In this document: piece by piece, positions 54,414-63,728 of the stretch
How the letters are laid out: the number at the start of each line of letters is the position of its first letter
Numbering within the stretch: position 1 is the stretch's first letter
From: Hydrogenophilus sp.
GTDB lineage: Bacteria > Pseudomonadota > Gammaproteobacteria > Burkholderiales > Thiobacillaceae
Direction of reading: 5' to 3'
Assembly (NCBI GenBank): GCA_020725265.1
Contig: DYFK01000010.1
Location: forward strand, 1 to 64,000
DNA: 64,000 nucleotides
The notes under the pieces: generated by a model
Seen by the model: the letters and a program-made list of their open reading frames with translations, nothing else
Database searches by the model: none
Told to the model about the DNA's origin: nothing
Translations under genes and position numbers: made by a program

Positions 54414-56780
54414 TCAGGGAATGGCCCGCGCCAGCGGGCGGAATTGCAGGTGCCGGAACATGCGCAGGTAGAGCGCGGTTTCCTCGCGTTCCAGATTGCT
54501 GACGAACTTCCAGAAGCCGTAGATGCGTGACAGGGTCATCATCCGTTCGGCGTAGCGGCGCCAGGTGTAGCGCGCTTCCACCCGCGCCAGGGCGCCGCGC
54601 GACAGCAGCCGCCAGTGTTCCGGATCGGTGGCGCAGCGCTCCAGAAAATCCGCCATCAGATCGGCGGCGGCGGCGCCGTCGTTGGGGTCGATGTGGAAGC
54701 CGGAGACGCCGTGCTGGATGATCTCCAGCGGGCCGCCGTGGCGGGTGGCGAATACCGGCAGGCCGGAGGCCATGGCTTCGATCAGGGTGAGGCCGAAGGC
54801 CTCGAACAGCGCCGGCTGGGCGAACACGCCGCCGCGATCGGCCACCACCCGGTAGATTTCGCCGGCCTGCGCCTTGTCCAGGCGCGCGCCCAACCAGCGC
54901 ATTTCGCCGTCCAGGCCGTGCCGGTCCATCAGGGTGTGCATGCGCTGGATCTCGTCGCGTTCCTCGGCGTCGCCGGAGGCGGCCGGATCGACATGGCCGC
55001 CGATCACCAGCAGGTTGGCGGCGGCGCGCAGACGGGGGCTGGCGCCGAACCAGTCGGCCAGGCCGGTGAGGTTCTTGATCCGGTCGAGTCGCGCCAGGGT
55101 GAAAATCAGCGGCTTGTCCGGATCGGTCAGGTGGCCGCGCCAGGGCACGCCGGGATCGTCGCCGGACAGCAGGCGGTCGATCTCCGGGCGCAGGGAATGC
55201 AGGCGCCGTTCCTGATCGGAATAGGGGAAGTAGACGCGTTCGTCGGCGCCGGGCGAGACGATGTTGAAGCGTGGGTCGAAGGGGTCGACACCCTGGATCA
55301 CCCGGTACAGCCCGGGCAGGGTGTAGGCGCGGTAGCTTTCATACTGGCCGACCGTGCCGGCGGTGCCGGCGATTTCCTGGAAGGTGCTGGTGAGGATGAA
55401 GTCCGCGCTGTTCATCGCGATCAGGTCGGCGGTGTACTGGCAGGCGAAGTGGTAGGGAATCTCGTTGTCGCGCCAATACAGGGCGGAGTGCAGGTATTTG
55501 GTCTGCTCCAGGGCGTGGGCGATGTTGCACTGGGTCACGCCCAGGCGCTGGGCGAGCAGCGAGGCGACCAGGTTGCCGTCGGAGTAGTTGCCGACGATCA
55601 GATCCGGTCGGCCGCCGAATTCGGCCAGCGCGGCGCGTTCGACGTCGGCGGCGAAGTCCTCCAGATAGGGCCAGACCTCGAAACGGGAGATCCAGTGCCG
55701 GACCACCTCGCCACCTGGCCGGCGGAACGGAACGCGCAGGATGGCGGCGCGCTCGCAGCCGTGGATGGGCTCCAGCGGCTGGTCGCAGGTGGTGCCGTCG
55801 GCATCCGGGATCAGCCGGGTGACCACCAGGATGCGCGGTTCGACGACCACGCCCTGTTCGGCCAGGCGATCGCGCATCTCGCGCTCGAGCGCGCGGACCT
55901 GATCGAGGATGTAGACCACCTGGCCACCGGTGTCCGGTCGGCCGAGCACGCCGTCCTGGGCAAACCAGCCGTGCGGCGACAGGATCAACAGGCGCGAGAT
56001 CATCGGGATGCGCGCGAGGAAGGTTTCCAGAACCTGGGGCGAGGGCGCCTCCAGGATGTCGGTGAGCAGGCTCATGGTGTCGGCCACCCGGGTCGCGGCA
56101 TCGCCCCAGCCGGGTGCGAAGCCGAGCCGACCGAGCGGTTCGGCCAGGACCGCCCAGGGCGTATCCGGCGCCACCGTGTCCAGAAATGCCTGGGCATCGC
56201 GCAGGGCCTCGCGCAGGGCGGTCACGTCGCGCAGGTGCTCGTACAGCATCAGTTGCCGACCTTCCAGGGCATGCAGTCGCAGGAATTCCAGCAGACGGGC
56301 GTGGCCCTCGGCCGGCTTCTGGAACATCGCGCTGGACAGGTGTCGGTTGAGGAACAGCACGCCCTGTCCGATCGAACGGATTTCCTTGAGGCGCGGGAAT
56401 TCCCGGTTGAACGGGCCGAAATCCACCTCCAGCAGATCGGCTGTCTCCGCCTCGGGCGCGACCAGGCGCTCCTTGAAGCGCAGGTAATCGGCGATGCCGA
56501 TGCGTTCCGGGGTGGCTTCGTCGAGATGCGCGCGCAGGTAGTGCCAGCGGCCGGCGTCCTCGCGCACCGCGAAACAGGCCCAGGGCGGCCGCAACACCGC
56601 TTCCTGCATGCATCGGACCACCGCCGCCAGCGGGTTGTCGCCGGCCTCGGCGCCGGCCCGGTAGTGGTCGCGCAGGTCGGTGCGCAGCAGCAGCGGCCGG
56701 CCGTCGGCGAAACAGTGGCGCAGGAACGCCTGCACGGCGTCGCGGTGGTTTTCGGCCCAGGCGCGAAGATGATCGATCAT
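54414..56780 (-). CDS. susA: Sucrose synthase
   Basis: A 788-residue GT-B enzyme that reversibly converts sucrose plus NDP to NDP-glucose plus fructose. The N-terminal regulatory region (1-270) is followed by the glucosyltransferase core with [34 protein letters not shown] and the donor-site E-x7-E in [20 protein letters not shown]. Length and motifs match bacterial SuSy proteins from chemolithotrophs and methylotrophs, which often prefer ADP. Its ATG overlaps the SPS stop by four bases. Confidence 0.94.
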   Translation of the reverse strand: MIDHLRAWAENHRDAVQAFLRHCFADGRPLLLRTDLRDHYRAGAEAGDNPLAAVVRCMQEAVLRPPWACFAVREDAGRWHYLRAHLDEATPERIGIADYLRFKERLVAPEAETADLLEVDFGPFNREFPRLKEIRSIGQGVLFLNRHLSSAMFQKPAEGHARLLEFLRLHALEGRQLMLYEHLRDVTALREALRDAQAFLDTVAPDTPWAVLAEPLGRLGFAPGWGDAATRVADTMSLLTDILEAPSPQVLETFLARIPMISRLLILSPHGWFAQDGVLGRPDTGGQVVYILDQVRALEREMRDRLAEQGVVVEPRILVVTRLIPDADGTTCDQPLEPIHGCERAAILRVPFRRPGGEVVRHWISRFEVWPYLEDFAADVERAALAEFGGRPDLIVGNYSDGNLVASLLAQRLGVTQCNIAHALEQTKYLHSALYWRDNEIPYHFACQYTADLIAMNSADFILTSTFQEIAGTAGTVGQYESYRAYTLPGLYRVIQGVDPFDPRFNIVSPGADERVYFPYSDQERRLHSLRPEIDRLLSGDDPGVPWRGHLTDPDKPLIFTLARLDRIKNLTGLADWFGASPRLRAAANLLVIGGHVDPAASGDAEERDEIQRMHTLMDRHGLDGEMRWLGARLDKAQAGEIYRVVADRGGVFAQPALFEAFGLTLIEAMASGLPVFATRHGGPLEIIQHGVSGFHIDPNDGAAAADLMADFLERCATDPEHWRLLSRGALARVEARYTWRRYAERMMTLSRIYGFWKFVSNLEREETALYLRMFRHLQFRPLARAIP

Positions 56781-58930
56781 GTCGGCACTCCTTGTTCAAG
56801 GACGAAACCGTAATGCGCCATGCCTTCCAGGATGCCGGCGGCATGGTCGGCTTCGGCGAAGTAAATCTGTTCCAGGCCGCGCAGGTCGGCCAGCTCGGGG
56901 CTGTGGTTGGCGACCACCACGCCCAGGGTGTCGCCGAGCAGCATTTCCTCGTCGTTGCCGGAATCGCCGGCGACCAGGAAGGCGCGCAGCGGCAACCCCC
57001 ACTTGTAGGCCAGGTAGCGCACCGCCTGACCCTTGGAGGCGCGCACCGGCAGCACGTCCAGATAGGCTTGATGCGAGTAGATCAGCTTGGCGTGCAGACC
57101 CTGGCCGCGCAGCAGCGCGTGCAGCGCGCGCGGTGGCGGCATGGTGTCCGGATCGACGTTGTAGCTGAGCTTGAATTCGCGCTGGTTCTCCGGTTTCTGC
57201 GGGGTCAGGCCAGGGACTTCGGCGAGCGTCGCCGCCAGCGCGTCGCGTCGCCAGAGATGGCGGATGTGATTGGCCCAGCCGGTGTCCGGGCGCAGGCCGC
57301 GGCCATAGTGGATCTCGCTGCCGACCGAGGTGATCAGCACGTCCGGCAGCGGTACCCGCCACTGACGCAGCACCGCCAGCGTGCTTTCCAGCGTGCGCCC
57401 GGTGGCGACCGCGAAGCCGAGCTCGCGGCCGCTGCCGCGCAGCACCTCGATCAGGCGGGTGAGCGCCTCACGGTCGCCGATCAGGGTGTTGTCGATGTCG
57501 CTGACCAGCATTCGCCGGGCCAATGGCAGCGGGTTGGCGCCGTCCGGGTGCAGGTAAGCGGCCAGGTCGCGGCGCACCTGCTTGCGTGCCCTGCGCAGCA
57601 TGCGTTGCACCGCCCTGAGGTATTTGCCGACATGCGCGTCCCAGGTGTAATGGCGCGCCACGCCGGTGATGCCGCGCCGGGCCCGGCGCTGCCAGGCGCG
57701 TGGATCGGCGAGCACCGCCTCCAGCGCGGCGGCGATGGCGTCGGTGTCGAGCGGGTCGACCAGCAAGCCGTTGTCGCAGTTGGCGACGATGTCGCGCGGT
57801 CCGCCGTCGGCGGTGGCGACCACGGGCAGGCCGCTGGCCGCCGCCTCGATGAGGGTAAGACCGAACGGCTCGGTCAGCGCCGGATTGGCGAACACCCCGC
57901 GCCGGCGCGCCGCCAGCCGGTAAAGCTGGGGCACGTCCTCGGGCCGGTGCCGTTTGGGGAGCGCCACCTTGCCCCAGAGGTCGTGGCGGTCGGCCGCCAG
58001 CAACAGGTCGGTCAGCACCCGCGCCTGATCCTCGTCGAGGTCGCGGATGTCGTCGCGCTGGCCGGCGACGATGGCCAGATTGGCGCGTTCGCGCAGACTG
58101 GGCGAGCTGCCGTAGGCATCGATCAGCCGGCTCAGGTTCTTGCGCACCTCGGGCCGGCAGATGGCGAGGATCAGGGGTTTGCGCGGCTCATCCAGGAAGC
58201 GGTCGATCATGCGTTCCACGCCGGCTTCCACCGACGCCTTGCCGGGCGGGGCGAAGCGAGAGGTGTCGGTGCCGGGCGGGATCACCACCGCGCGCGAAGG
58301 CTGGTAGCTCTCGTACAGGCCGTATTGTTCGCTGCTTTCCTGCGGTGTGCTGGTAACCACCAGACAGGCGTTGGCCAGGACCGCTTCCTCGGCGGCGATG
58401 CGGCGGTTGAAATTGAACTGCCGCTCCAGGGCCTGAGGTTTGCGGCCATGCGCGAGCAGACGCTGGCGCTTGCAGCGGCCGAGCGAGTGGCCGGTGTGGA
58501 TGAGCGGGATGCCGAGCAGTTGCGACAGTTGCGTGCCGACGTAGCCGGCGTCGGCGTAGTGGCTGTGGATGGCGTCCGGCAGGCGGCCCTGCTGGCGCAG
58601 GTAGTGGACGATCCGGTCGACCATCTGGTCGAGGTGGTGCCACAGGGTTTCCTTGCGCAGATAGCGGCGCGGGCCGAACGGCAGGCGCACCAGCCGCGCC
58701 TTCGGCCCGAGCGCTTCCTCCGGCCGGGCGTAGTCGGGCGAAACCTGGGGATCGTCGATCAGCCGGGTGAGCAGGTCGACACGCTCCACGTCCGGGTGGC
58801 GGCCGAGCGCGCGCGCCAGCTCGACCACGTACAGGGTCTGGCCGCCGGTGTCGGCGTCGCGCCCCAGTTCCAGATCGTGGCCACGGATCAGGCCGTGCAC
58901 GCTGAGCATCAGGATGTACAGGGGGTTCAT
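56777..58930 (-). CDS. Sucrose-phosphate synthase with fused phosphatase domain
   Basis: A 717-residue bidomain enzyme. The GT-B part (1-450) starts [20 protein letters not shown], has [15 protein letters not shown] and the donor motif [20 protein letters not shown]. The C-terminal HAD domain has DIDNT (about 478-482) and [10 protein letters not shown], all catalytic motifs present. It therefore makes sucrose-6-phosphate from NDP-glucose and fructose-6-phosphate and probably dephosphorylates it. It overlaps both neighbours by four bases. Confidence 0.94.
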   Translation of the reverse strand: MNPLYILMLSVHGLIRGHDLELGRDADTGGQTLYVVELARALGRHPDVERVDLLTRLIDDPQVSPDYARPEEALGPKARLVRLPFGPRRYLRKETLWHHLDQMVDRIVHYLRQQGRLPDAIHSHYADAGYVGTQLSQLLGIPLIHTGHSLGRCKRQRLLAHGRKPQALERQFNFNRRIAAEEAVLANACLVVTSTPQESSEQYGLYESYQPSRAVVIPPGTDTSRFAPPGKASVEAGVERMIDRFLDEPRKPLILAICRPEVRKNLSRLIDAYGSSPSLRERANLAIVAGQRDDIRDLDEDQARVLTDLLLAADRHDLWGKVALPKRHRPEDVPQLYRLAARRRGVFANPALTEPFGLTLIEAAASGLPVVATADGGPRDIVANCDNGLLVDPLDTDAIAAALEAVLADPRAWQRRARRGITGVARHYTWDAHVGKYLRAVQRMLRRARKQVRRDLAAYLHPDGANPLPLARRMLVSDIDNTLIGDREALTRLIEVLRGSGRELGFAVATGRTLESTLAVLRQWRVPLPDVLITSVGSEIHYGRGLRPDTGWANHIRHLWRRDALAATLAEVPGLTPQKPENQREFKLSYNVDPDTMPPPRALHALLRGQGLHAKLIYSHQAYLDVLPVRASKGQAVRYLAYKWGLPLRAFLVAGDSGNDEEMLLGDTLGVVVANHSPELADLRGLEQIYFAEADHAAGILEGMAHYGFVLEQGVPT

Positions 58931-59925
58931 GTTCCGGTCTCCTCGGTCAATCGCCAGGCCGAGCGGAACGGCGCATAGAAGGCGGCGTCCGCCGGCACCG
59001 CGCCGCGCAGGCCGCAGATGGCGCCGGCGAAGTGATGGGCGCGTTCCAGCGCGAGCTCGGCCGGCCAGTCCAGGCTCAGGCCGAGCAGGAACACGGCGGC
59101 GAAGGCGTCGCCGGCGCCGACGCTGTCGACCACCTCGATGGCGTCGGCGCCGGTGCCGGTTTCCAGGCGGCCGTGGTCGGTATCGAGCAGCCAGGCGCCG
59201 TGCTCTCCCCGGGTGACCAGCAGGCGGCGGATGTCGAAGGTGTGCGTCAGACGCTCGCCGAGTTGATCGGGCGTGCCCGCGCCGAGGCCGAGCAGCTCGG
59301 CGATCCGGGACAGTTCTTCCTCGTTCAGCTTGACCGTCTCGGCACGGCCCAGCGACCAGCGCAGCACATCCTTGCGCAGCCATGGTGGTCGCAGGTTGAC
59401 GTCCAGGAAGCCGGCGGCCTGGCTGTCCACCAGCAGGTAGCGCAGCGCCTGGCGCGACGCCGCGCGCTGCGCCAGGGTGCCGAAGTAGATCAGGCCGGGG
59501 CGGCGCGCCAGGGCGACCATGCGCGCGACGTCGGCGTGGATGTGATCCCAGGCCTGGTCCGGCGGGATCTCGAAATGGTGACGGCCGTCGGCGGGGTCGA
59601 CGATGACGTCGACGCGGCCGCTGGCATGCAGGAAATCGCGCTGGATGCCGTCGATCGCCAAGCCGGCCGCCCGGCAGGCTTCGAGCAGGCGCTCGCCACG
59701 TTCGTCCTTGCCGATCCGGGTGACCAGGATCGGCGTCGGCCCCCGTTCTCCGGCCAGACCGCGCAGGTGATGGGCAACGTTGAACGGGGCGCCGCCGGGG
59801 ATTTCGCGATCCGGGAAGCAGTCGGCCAGCAGTTCGCCGAACAGCAGGATCGTCGAGCAGGCGCCGGGTCCGCGTTCCGGGCGTTCGCCAAGAAAGTCGC
59901 GAATGCTCGCGCGCGCGTTGGTCAT
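58927..59925 (-). CDS. Fructokinase (PfkB family)
   Basis: A protein of about 332 residues that phosphorylates fructose, here probably that released by sucrose synthase. PfkB motifs: GGAPFNVAHHLRGLAGE near the start and VDSVGAGDAFAAVFLLGLSL with the catalytic Asp near the end. The ATG at 59925 is used; a GTG at 59940 is an alternative that would overlap the cytochrome c stop by eight bases. It overlaps the SPS gene by four bases. Confidence 0.92.
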   Translation of the reverse strand: MTNARASIRDFLGERPERGPGACSTILLFGELLADCFPDREIPGGAPFNVAHHLRGLAGERGPTPILVTRIGKDERGERLLEACRAAGLAIDGIQRDFLHASGRVDVIVDPADGRHHFEIPPDQAWDHIHADVARMVALARRPGLIYFGTLAQRAASRQALRYLLVDSQAAGFLDVNLRPPWLRKDVLRWSLGRAETVKLNEEELSRIAELLGLGAGTPDQLGERLTHTFDIRRLLVTRGEHGAWLLDTDHGRLETGTGADAIEVVDSVGAGDAFAAVFLLGLSLDWPAELALERAHHFAGAICGLRGAVPADAAFYAPFRSAWRLTEETGT

Positions 59926-59932
59926 CCCATGT

Positions 59933-60313
59933 TCAGCCACCCAGCAGCGCCGCCAGCGTGGCGATTTCCTCGTCGCTCAGGTTGCGGGCCATGGGCGCCA
60001 TGATCGCGCTCTTCGGGCCGACGGTTTCGCCGGCGCGATAGGCGACCAGCTTGGCCTGGATGTCGTCGCCGCTCAGCCCCGCCAGAGCCGGGTTGTCGCC
60101 GACGCCTTCACCGTTGGCGCCGTGGCAGACCACGCACAGTCGGGTATAGAGCGCGCCGGCATCGATGCCGGCGGTGGTGGCCTGCTCGTCGGTCGGCGCG
60201 ATGGCCTCGATCGGCTCATCCGGCGCGGTCGAGGCTTGATCGGCGGGCGGGTCTCCGCAGCCGCCAAGAATGGCCAGGGCGGCCAGCAGGCCGAGCGATT
60301 GGTATGGATTCAT
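59933..60313 (-). CDS. Small c-type cytochrome (lipoprotein)
   Basis: A 126-residue periplasmic cytochrome. A lipoprotein signal ends ILGGC (Cys about 19), followed by an acidic spacer and one haem-binding CVVCH with the distal Met in IMAPMARNLSDEEIA, typical of cytochrome c553/c5-like proteins. The ATG at 60313 follows GGAG. It ends seven bases before the preferred fructokinase start, so it may lead the sucrose operon. Confidence 0.87.
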   Translation of the reverse strand: MNPYQSLGLLAALAILGGCGDPPADQASTAPDEPIEAIAPTDEQATTAGIDAGALYTRLCVVCHGANGEGVGDNPALAGLSGDDIQAKLVAYRAGETVGPKSAIMAPMARNLSDEEIATLAALLGG

Positions 60314-60383
60314 GATGATTGCTCCGATATGGCCCGGTATTCGGGCCGGGGTGGCTATGGATGGGGAAGACATCGCATTATCC

Positions 60384-60400
60384 CGCAAAATAGTTTTGCG
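60384..60400. promoter_or_regulatory. MarR-type operator between cytochrome c and marR
   Basis: CGCAAAA-tag-TTTTGCG is a perfect 7-bp inverted repeat with a 3-base spacer. It sits in the AT-rich centre of the divergent region, about 70 bases from the cytochrome gene and 85 from the MarR gene. A second repeat, GTTTT-gcgt-AAAAC, overlaps it. Confidence 0.6.
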
Positions 60401-60484
60401 TAAAACATAATGCGCGATCGCGGCCGAACCAGTACGATTCCGCCGCTCCATGGTCCTTCACTCATCCTTCGCCCGAATCGTCCG

Positions 60485-60958
60485 ATGACTTCGCCGCTCG
60501 TACTGGAAACCTTGCGTAAATTCCGCGTCATCATCGGCGCCGTCCGTCAGCATTCGCGCGCGCTGGAAACCGCCTGCGGCATCAGCGGCGCGCAGGTCTG
60601 GATCCTGGCGACCATCGCCGATACCCCGGATATCACGGTCAGCCAGCTCGGCCAGGCGCTGTCGATTCACGTTTCCACCGCCAGCAATCTGCTCGACAAG
60701 CTGTCGCGCGCCGGCTTGATCGAGCGTCTGCGCGCGGAGGAGGACCGACGCGTGGTGCGCCTGCGTCTGACCGAAGCCGGCCGCGCCGTGATCGAGCGGG
60801 CGCCCAAGCCATTGACCGGACCGGTCAGCGACGCCCTCTCGAAAATTCCGGAGGACGCGCTGACCAGCCTGAACGCGGAACTGACCGAGCTGATCCGGCA
60901 CATGAGCGAAGTCGACCAGAGCGCGGCCGACGAACCGTTGTCCAATCTGGTGCGTTGA
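60485..60958 (+). CDS. MarR family transcriptional regulator
   Basis: A 157-residue winged-helix regulator, divergent from the cytochrome-sucrose run. The HTH is at about 55-95 (SQLGQALSIHVSTASNLLDK) and the wing is EEDRRVVRLRLTEAGRAVIE. MarR proteins typically repress their own and the divergent promoter and respond to small ligands or redox state. The ligand is unknown. The ATG at 60485 is the start consistent with homologues. Confidence 0.9.
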   Translation: MTSPLVLETLRKFRVIIGAVRQHSRALETACGISGAQVWILATIADTPDITVSQLGQALSIHVSTASNLLDKLSRAGLIERLRAEEDRRVVRLRLTEAGRAVIERAPKPLTGPVSDALSKIPEDALTSLNAELTELIRHMSEVDQSAADEPLSNLVR

Positions 60959-61836
60959 GGCGCTTCCGCCATCGTGATCGCCGGCCGACGCCGGCCGTAC
61001 CCGTCAGCCACTACCCGGCGCGCGGCAGGGTCTCGCGGGTCGGGCTTGGACTTGTCCTGCTCCTTTTGGTCATGGCGGTGCATGGGTACTGGATCGAGCC
61101 GAACCGGCTGGAAGTAAGCCACCACGACCTGAAATCGCTGGAAGCTGGCGAACCGATCCGGATCGCGCAATTGTCGGACCTGCATCCGCGCGCGATCGAT
61201 GACCGGGCACGGGGCATCGCGGAGCGGCTGGCCGGGGAACGGCTGGATCTGATCGTGCTGTCCGGCGATGTCGTCGACCGGCCGGAGGCGTTGCCAGTCC
61301 TCGATCGATATCTGGGGATGCTTGGCCCGACGCCGAAAGTCGCGGTGCTCGGCAACTGGGAGTACTGGGGCGCGGTCGATCTGACCGCGCTGCGCCGGAT
61401 CCATCAACGACGCGGCGTCCGGCTGCTGGTGAATCAGGCCACGACCTATCGGTTCGGAACGCGCTCGTTACGCGTGGTCGGCTTCGATGACCATGCCGCC
61501 GGCGATCCGGACCCGCGCATCCTGGACACCGCGTCCGGAATGGAGGCCAGATCAGCAATGGACACCATCCTGGTCCAGCATTCGCCTGGCTGGGTTGAAC
61601 AGGAACCGGTCCGGGCGCGCAGGGATGGTTTCCGTCCGTGCCTTTCCGGACACACGCATGGCGGTCTGGTCCGACTACCTGGGCTGCCGGTCTGGACGCC
61701 ACCGGGTAGTGGGCGTTTCCGCGCCGGCTGGTATCCGCTGCCGGTCCGCGCGCTGTACGTTTCCCGGGGCATCGGCACCTCCGTCCTGCCGATCCGGATC
61801 GGCGCGCGCCCCGAGCTGGCGATCTTCGTGCTATGA
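60955..61836 (+). CDS. Metallophosphoesterase (YaeI-like)
   Basis: A 293-residue membrane-anchored calcineurin-type phosphoesterase. There is an N-terminal helix at about 28-46, then metal motifs AQLSDLHPRA, LSGDVVDRP, GNWEYW, VQHSPGW and SGHTHGG. The third motif has Trp where most family members have His (GNHE/GNHD), which may affect catalysis. YaeI-type proteins act on phospholipid-linked or lipid A-related phosphates. The start is TTG at 60955, overlapping the marR stop. Confidence 0.85.
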   Translation: MRRFRHRDRRPTPAVPVSHYPARGRVSRVGLGLVLLLLVMAVHGYWIEPNRLEVSHHDLKSLEAGEPIRIAQLSDLHPRAIDDRARGIAERLAGERLDLIVLSGDVVDRPEALPVLDRYLGMLGPTPKVAVLGNWEYWGAVDLTALRRIHQRRGVRLLVNQATTYRFGTRSLRVVGFDDHAAGDPDPRILDTASGMEARSAMDTILVQHSPGWVEQEPVRARRDGFRPCLSGHTHGGLVRLPGLPVWTPPGSGRFRAGWYPLPVRALYVSRGIGTSVLPIRIGARPELAIFVL

Positions 61837-62949
61837 GCGGTCGCGGCCGCGCGCCGGACCGACGTGGCGGATGCGGTAGATGGCGCCGGCGTGGTCGTCG
61901 GAGACCAGCAGGCTGCCGTCGGGCATGACCAGCACGTCGGCGGGACGGCCATGCACGGTTTCGCCTTGCAGCCAGCCCTCGGCGAACGGCCGGTAGTCGA
62001 CCACCCGGTTGCCCTCCAGGCGGGCGACGCCGACCCGGTAACCGATCTTGCGGCTGCGGTTCCAGGAACCGTGTTCGGCGATGAAGATCGTGTTCCGCCA
62101 GGCCGCCGGCAGGCCGGTGCCGGGATGGAAGCGCATGCCCAGGGCGGCGACATGGGGGCCGAGTTCGCGCGCCGGCGGCGTGAATTCGCGGCAGGCGCGC
62201 TGGCGGAATTCCGGGTCCGGCGTGTCGCGGCCGTGGCACCAGGGGTAGCCGAAATCACGACCCGGGCGGTCGAGCCGGTTGAGTTCGTCGGGCGGGCTGT
62301 CGTCGCCCAGCCAGTCGCGGCCGTTGTCGGTGAACCACAGTTCGCCGGTGCCGGGATGCCAGTCGAAGCCGACCGAGTTGCGCACGCCGCGCGCCACCAC
62401 CTCGATGTTGCCGGTGGCGAGGTCGAGCCGGGTGATGGTGGCGTAGCGGTCGGGGTCGGGCGCGCAGATGTTGCAGGGCGCGCCGACCGGCACGTAGAGC
62501 TTGCCGTCCGGGCCGAAGGCGATGAATTTCCAGCCATGGTGGGTTTCGGTCGGATAGGCGGCGGTGACGATTTCCGGTGCCGGAGGAGTGTCCAGCCGGC
62601 TCTCGATGTCGCGCAGGCGCAGGATGCGGTCGACGGCCGAGACGTAGAGATCGCCATCGCGCCAGGCAACGCCGACCGGCAGAGCGAGGCCGCTGGCGAT
62701 GACCTTGGCCGGCCCGGCCGGCTTGCCGTCGCGCAGGGGCAGGGCGTGCACCACGCCGGCGCGCATCGAGCCTACGAACAGGGTGTCGCGGCCGAGCGCC
62801 ATCTGGCGGGCATTGGCGACACTGGCGTAGTGCTCGATGACGAAGCCGGGCGGCAGCCGGATGCGGTCGAGCGGAACTGGCGTGTCGGCCAGCGCGGAGC
62901 CGGTGGCGAACAGGAGCGCGGCAAGGCCGGCGCGGAGCAGGGGGAACAT
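61831..62949 (-). CDS. Sorbosone dehydrogenase-like beta-propeller protein
   Basis: A 372-residue secreted protein of the L-sorbosone/PQQ-dependent sugar dehydrogenase family. The signal peptide covers about 1-22 (ending SALAD), followed by propeller repeats with GVAWRDGDLYVSAVDRILRL, FGPDGKLYVPVGAPCN, DWHPGTGELWFTDNGRDWLG and a final MPDGSLLVSDDHAGAIYRI. The ATG at 62949 has GGAGG upstream. The sugar substrate and cofactor are not confirmed. It converges with the phosphoesterase. Confidence 0.85.
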   Translation of the reverse strand: MFPLLRAGLAALLFATGSALADTPVPLDRIRLPPGFVIEHYASVANARQMALGRDTLFVGSMRAGVVHALPLRDGKPAGPAKVIASGLALPVGVAWRDGDLYVSAVDRILRLRDIESRLDTPPAPEIVTAAYPTETHHGWKFIAFGPDGKLYVPVGAPCNICAPDPDRYATITRLDLATGNIEVVARGVRNSVGFDWHPGTGELWFTDNGRDWLGDDSPPDELNRLDRPGRDFGYPWCHGRDTPDPEFRQRACREFTPPARELGPHVAALGMRFHPGTGLPAAWRNTIFIAEHGSWNRSRKIGYRVGVARLEGNRVVDYRPFAEGWLQGETVHGRPADVLVMPDGSLLVSDDHAGAIYRIRHVGPARGRDRS

Positions 62950-63017
62950 GGACCACCTCCGATAAACGGGGATCGATCCAGTTAGCATAGCGACTTCTCA
63001 ACACGGTTCGGTTCACC

Positions 63018-63728
63018 ATGGACATCCAGCCCGCCCCTACAGTTTCGCGTCCGCATTTCCTGCGTTATCTGCTGATCGGTTTCTTCACCGTCGCGCCGCT
63101 GTGGGTGACCTGGCTGGTATTCGATTTCCTGCTCGGCCTGCTCGCCGGTACTGGCGCGCCGGTGTTGCGGGCGGCGGCACGGGTGCTGCGGCCGGTTTCG
63201 GAGTGGCTGGCGGACTGGCTGTTGAACCCGGCGTTCCAGACTGTGCTGGCGGTGATCATCACCTTGGCCGGCCTGTACCTGGTCGGTGTCGCCGCATCGT
63301 TCGTGGTCGGCCGCAAGCTGATCGCCTGGATGGAAGGCCTGCTCGGCCGGTTGCCGCTGGTGCAGACCATCTACGGCGCCACCAAGCGTTTCCTGCACAC
63401 CCTGCGCAAGCCACCGGTATCCGGCCAGCGCGTGGTGCTGATCGCGTTCCCGTCGCCGGAAATGAAGGCGTTGGGTTTCGTCACCAAGGTGTTCCACGAC
63501 GTCGACAGCGGCCGCGAGCTGGCGGCGGTGTACGTGCCGACCTCGCCCAATCCGACTTCCGGCTACATCGAGATCGTGCCGATGGCGGACGTGGTGCAGA
63601 CCGACTGGAGCGTGGAGGAGGCGATGACCTTCGTGATGACCGGTGGCACCAACGCGCCGGACAGCGTGCGCTTCAGCAATCCCGCGCCGGCTCAGGTGCC
63701 GGCGCCGGCGCCGTCGAACAGCCGGTAG
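63018..63728 (+). CDS. DUF502 membrane protein
   Basis: A 236-residue inner-membrane protein. Helices at about 15-48 and 75-97 flank a periplasmic loop, followed by the conserved cytoplasmic DUF502 region with RLPLVQTIYGATKRFLHTLR and VYVPTSPNPTSGYIEIVPM. The C-terminus is Pro/Ala-rich. The function is unknown. It converges with the next gene, overlapping by 37 bases. Confidence 0.9.
   Translation: MDIQPAPTVSRPHFLRYLLIGFFTVAPLWVTWLVFDFLLGLLAGTGAPVLRAAARVLRPVSEWLADWLLNPAFQTVLAVIITLAGLYLVGVAASFVVGRKLIAWMEGLLGRLPLVQTIYGATKRFLHTLRKPPVSGQRVVLIAFPSPEMKALGFVTKVFHDVDSGRELAAVYVPTSPNPTSGYIEIVPMADVVQTDWSVEEAMTFVMTGGTNAPDSVRFSNPAPAQVPAPAPSNSR

Noticed and set aside
54615..58978. Two plus-strand open frames of about 730 residues
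   Set aside because: They mirror sucrose synthase and sucrose-phosphate synthase, which show full catalytic motifs on the minus strand.
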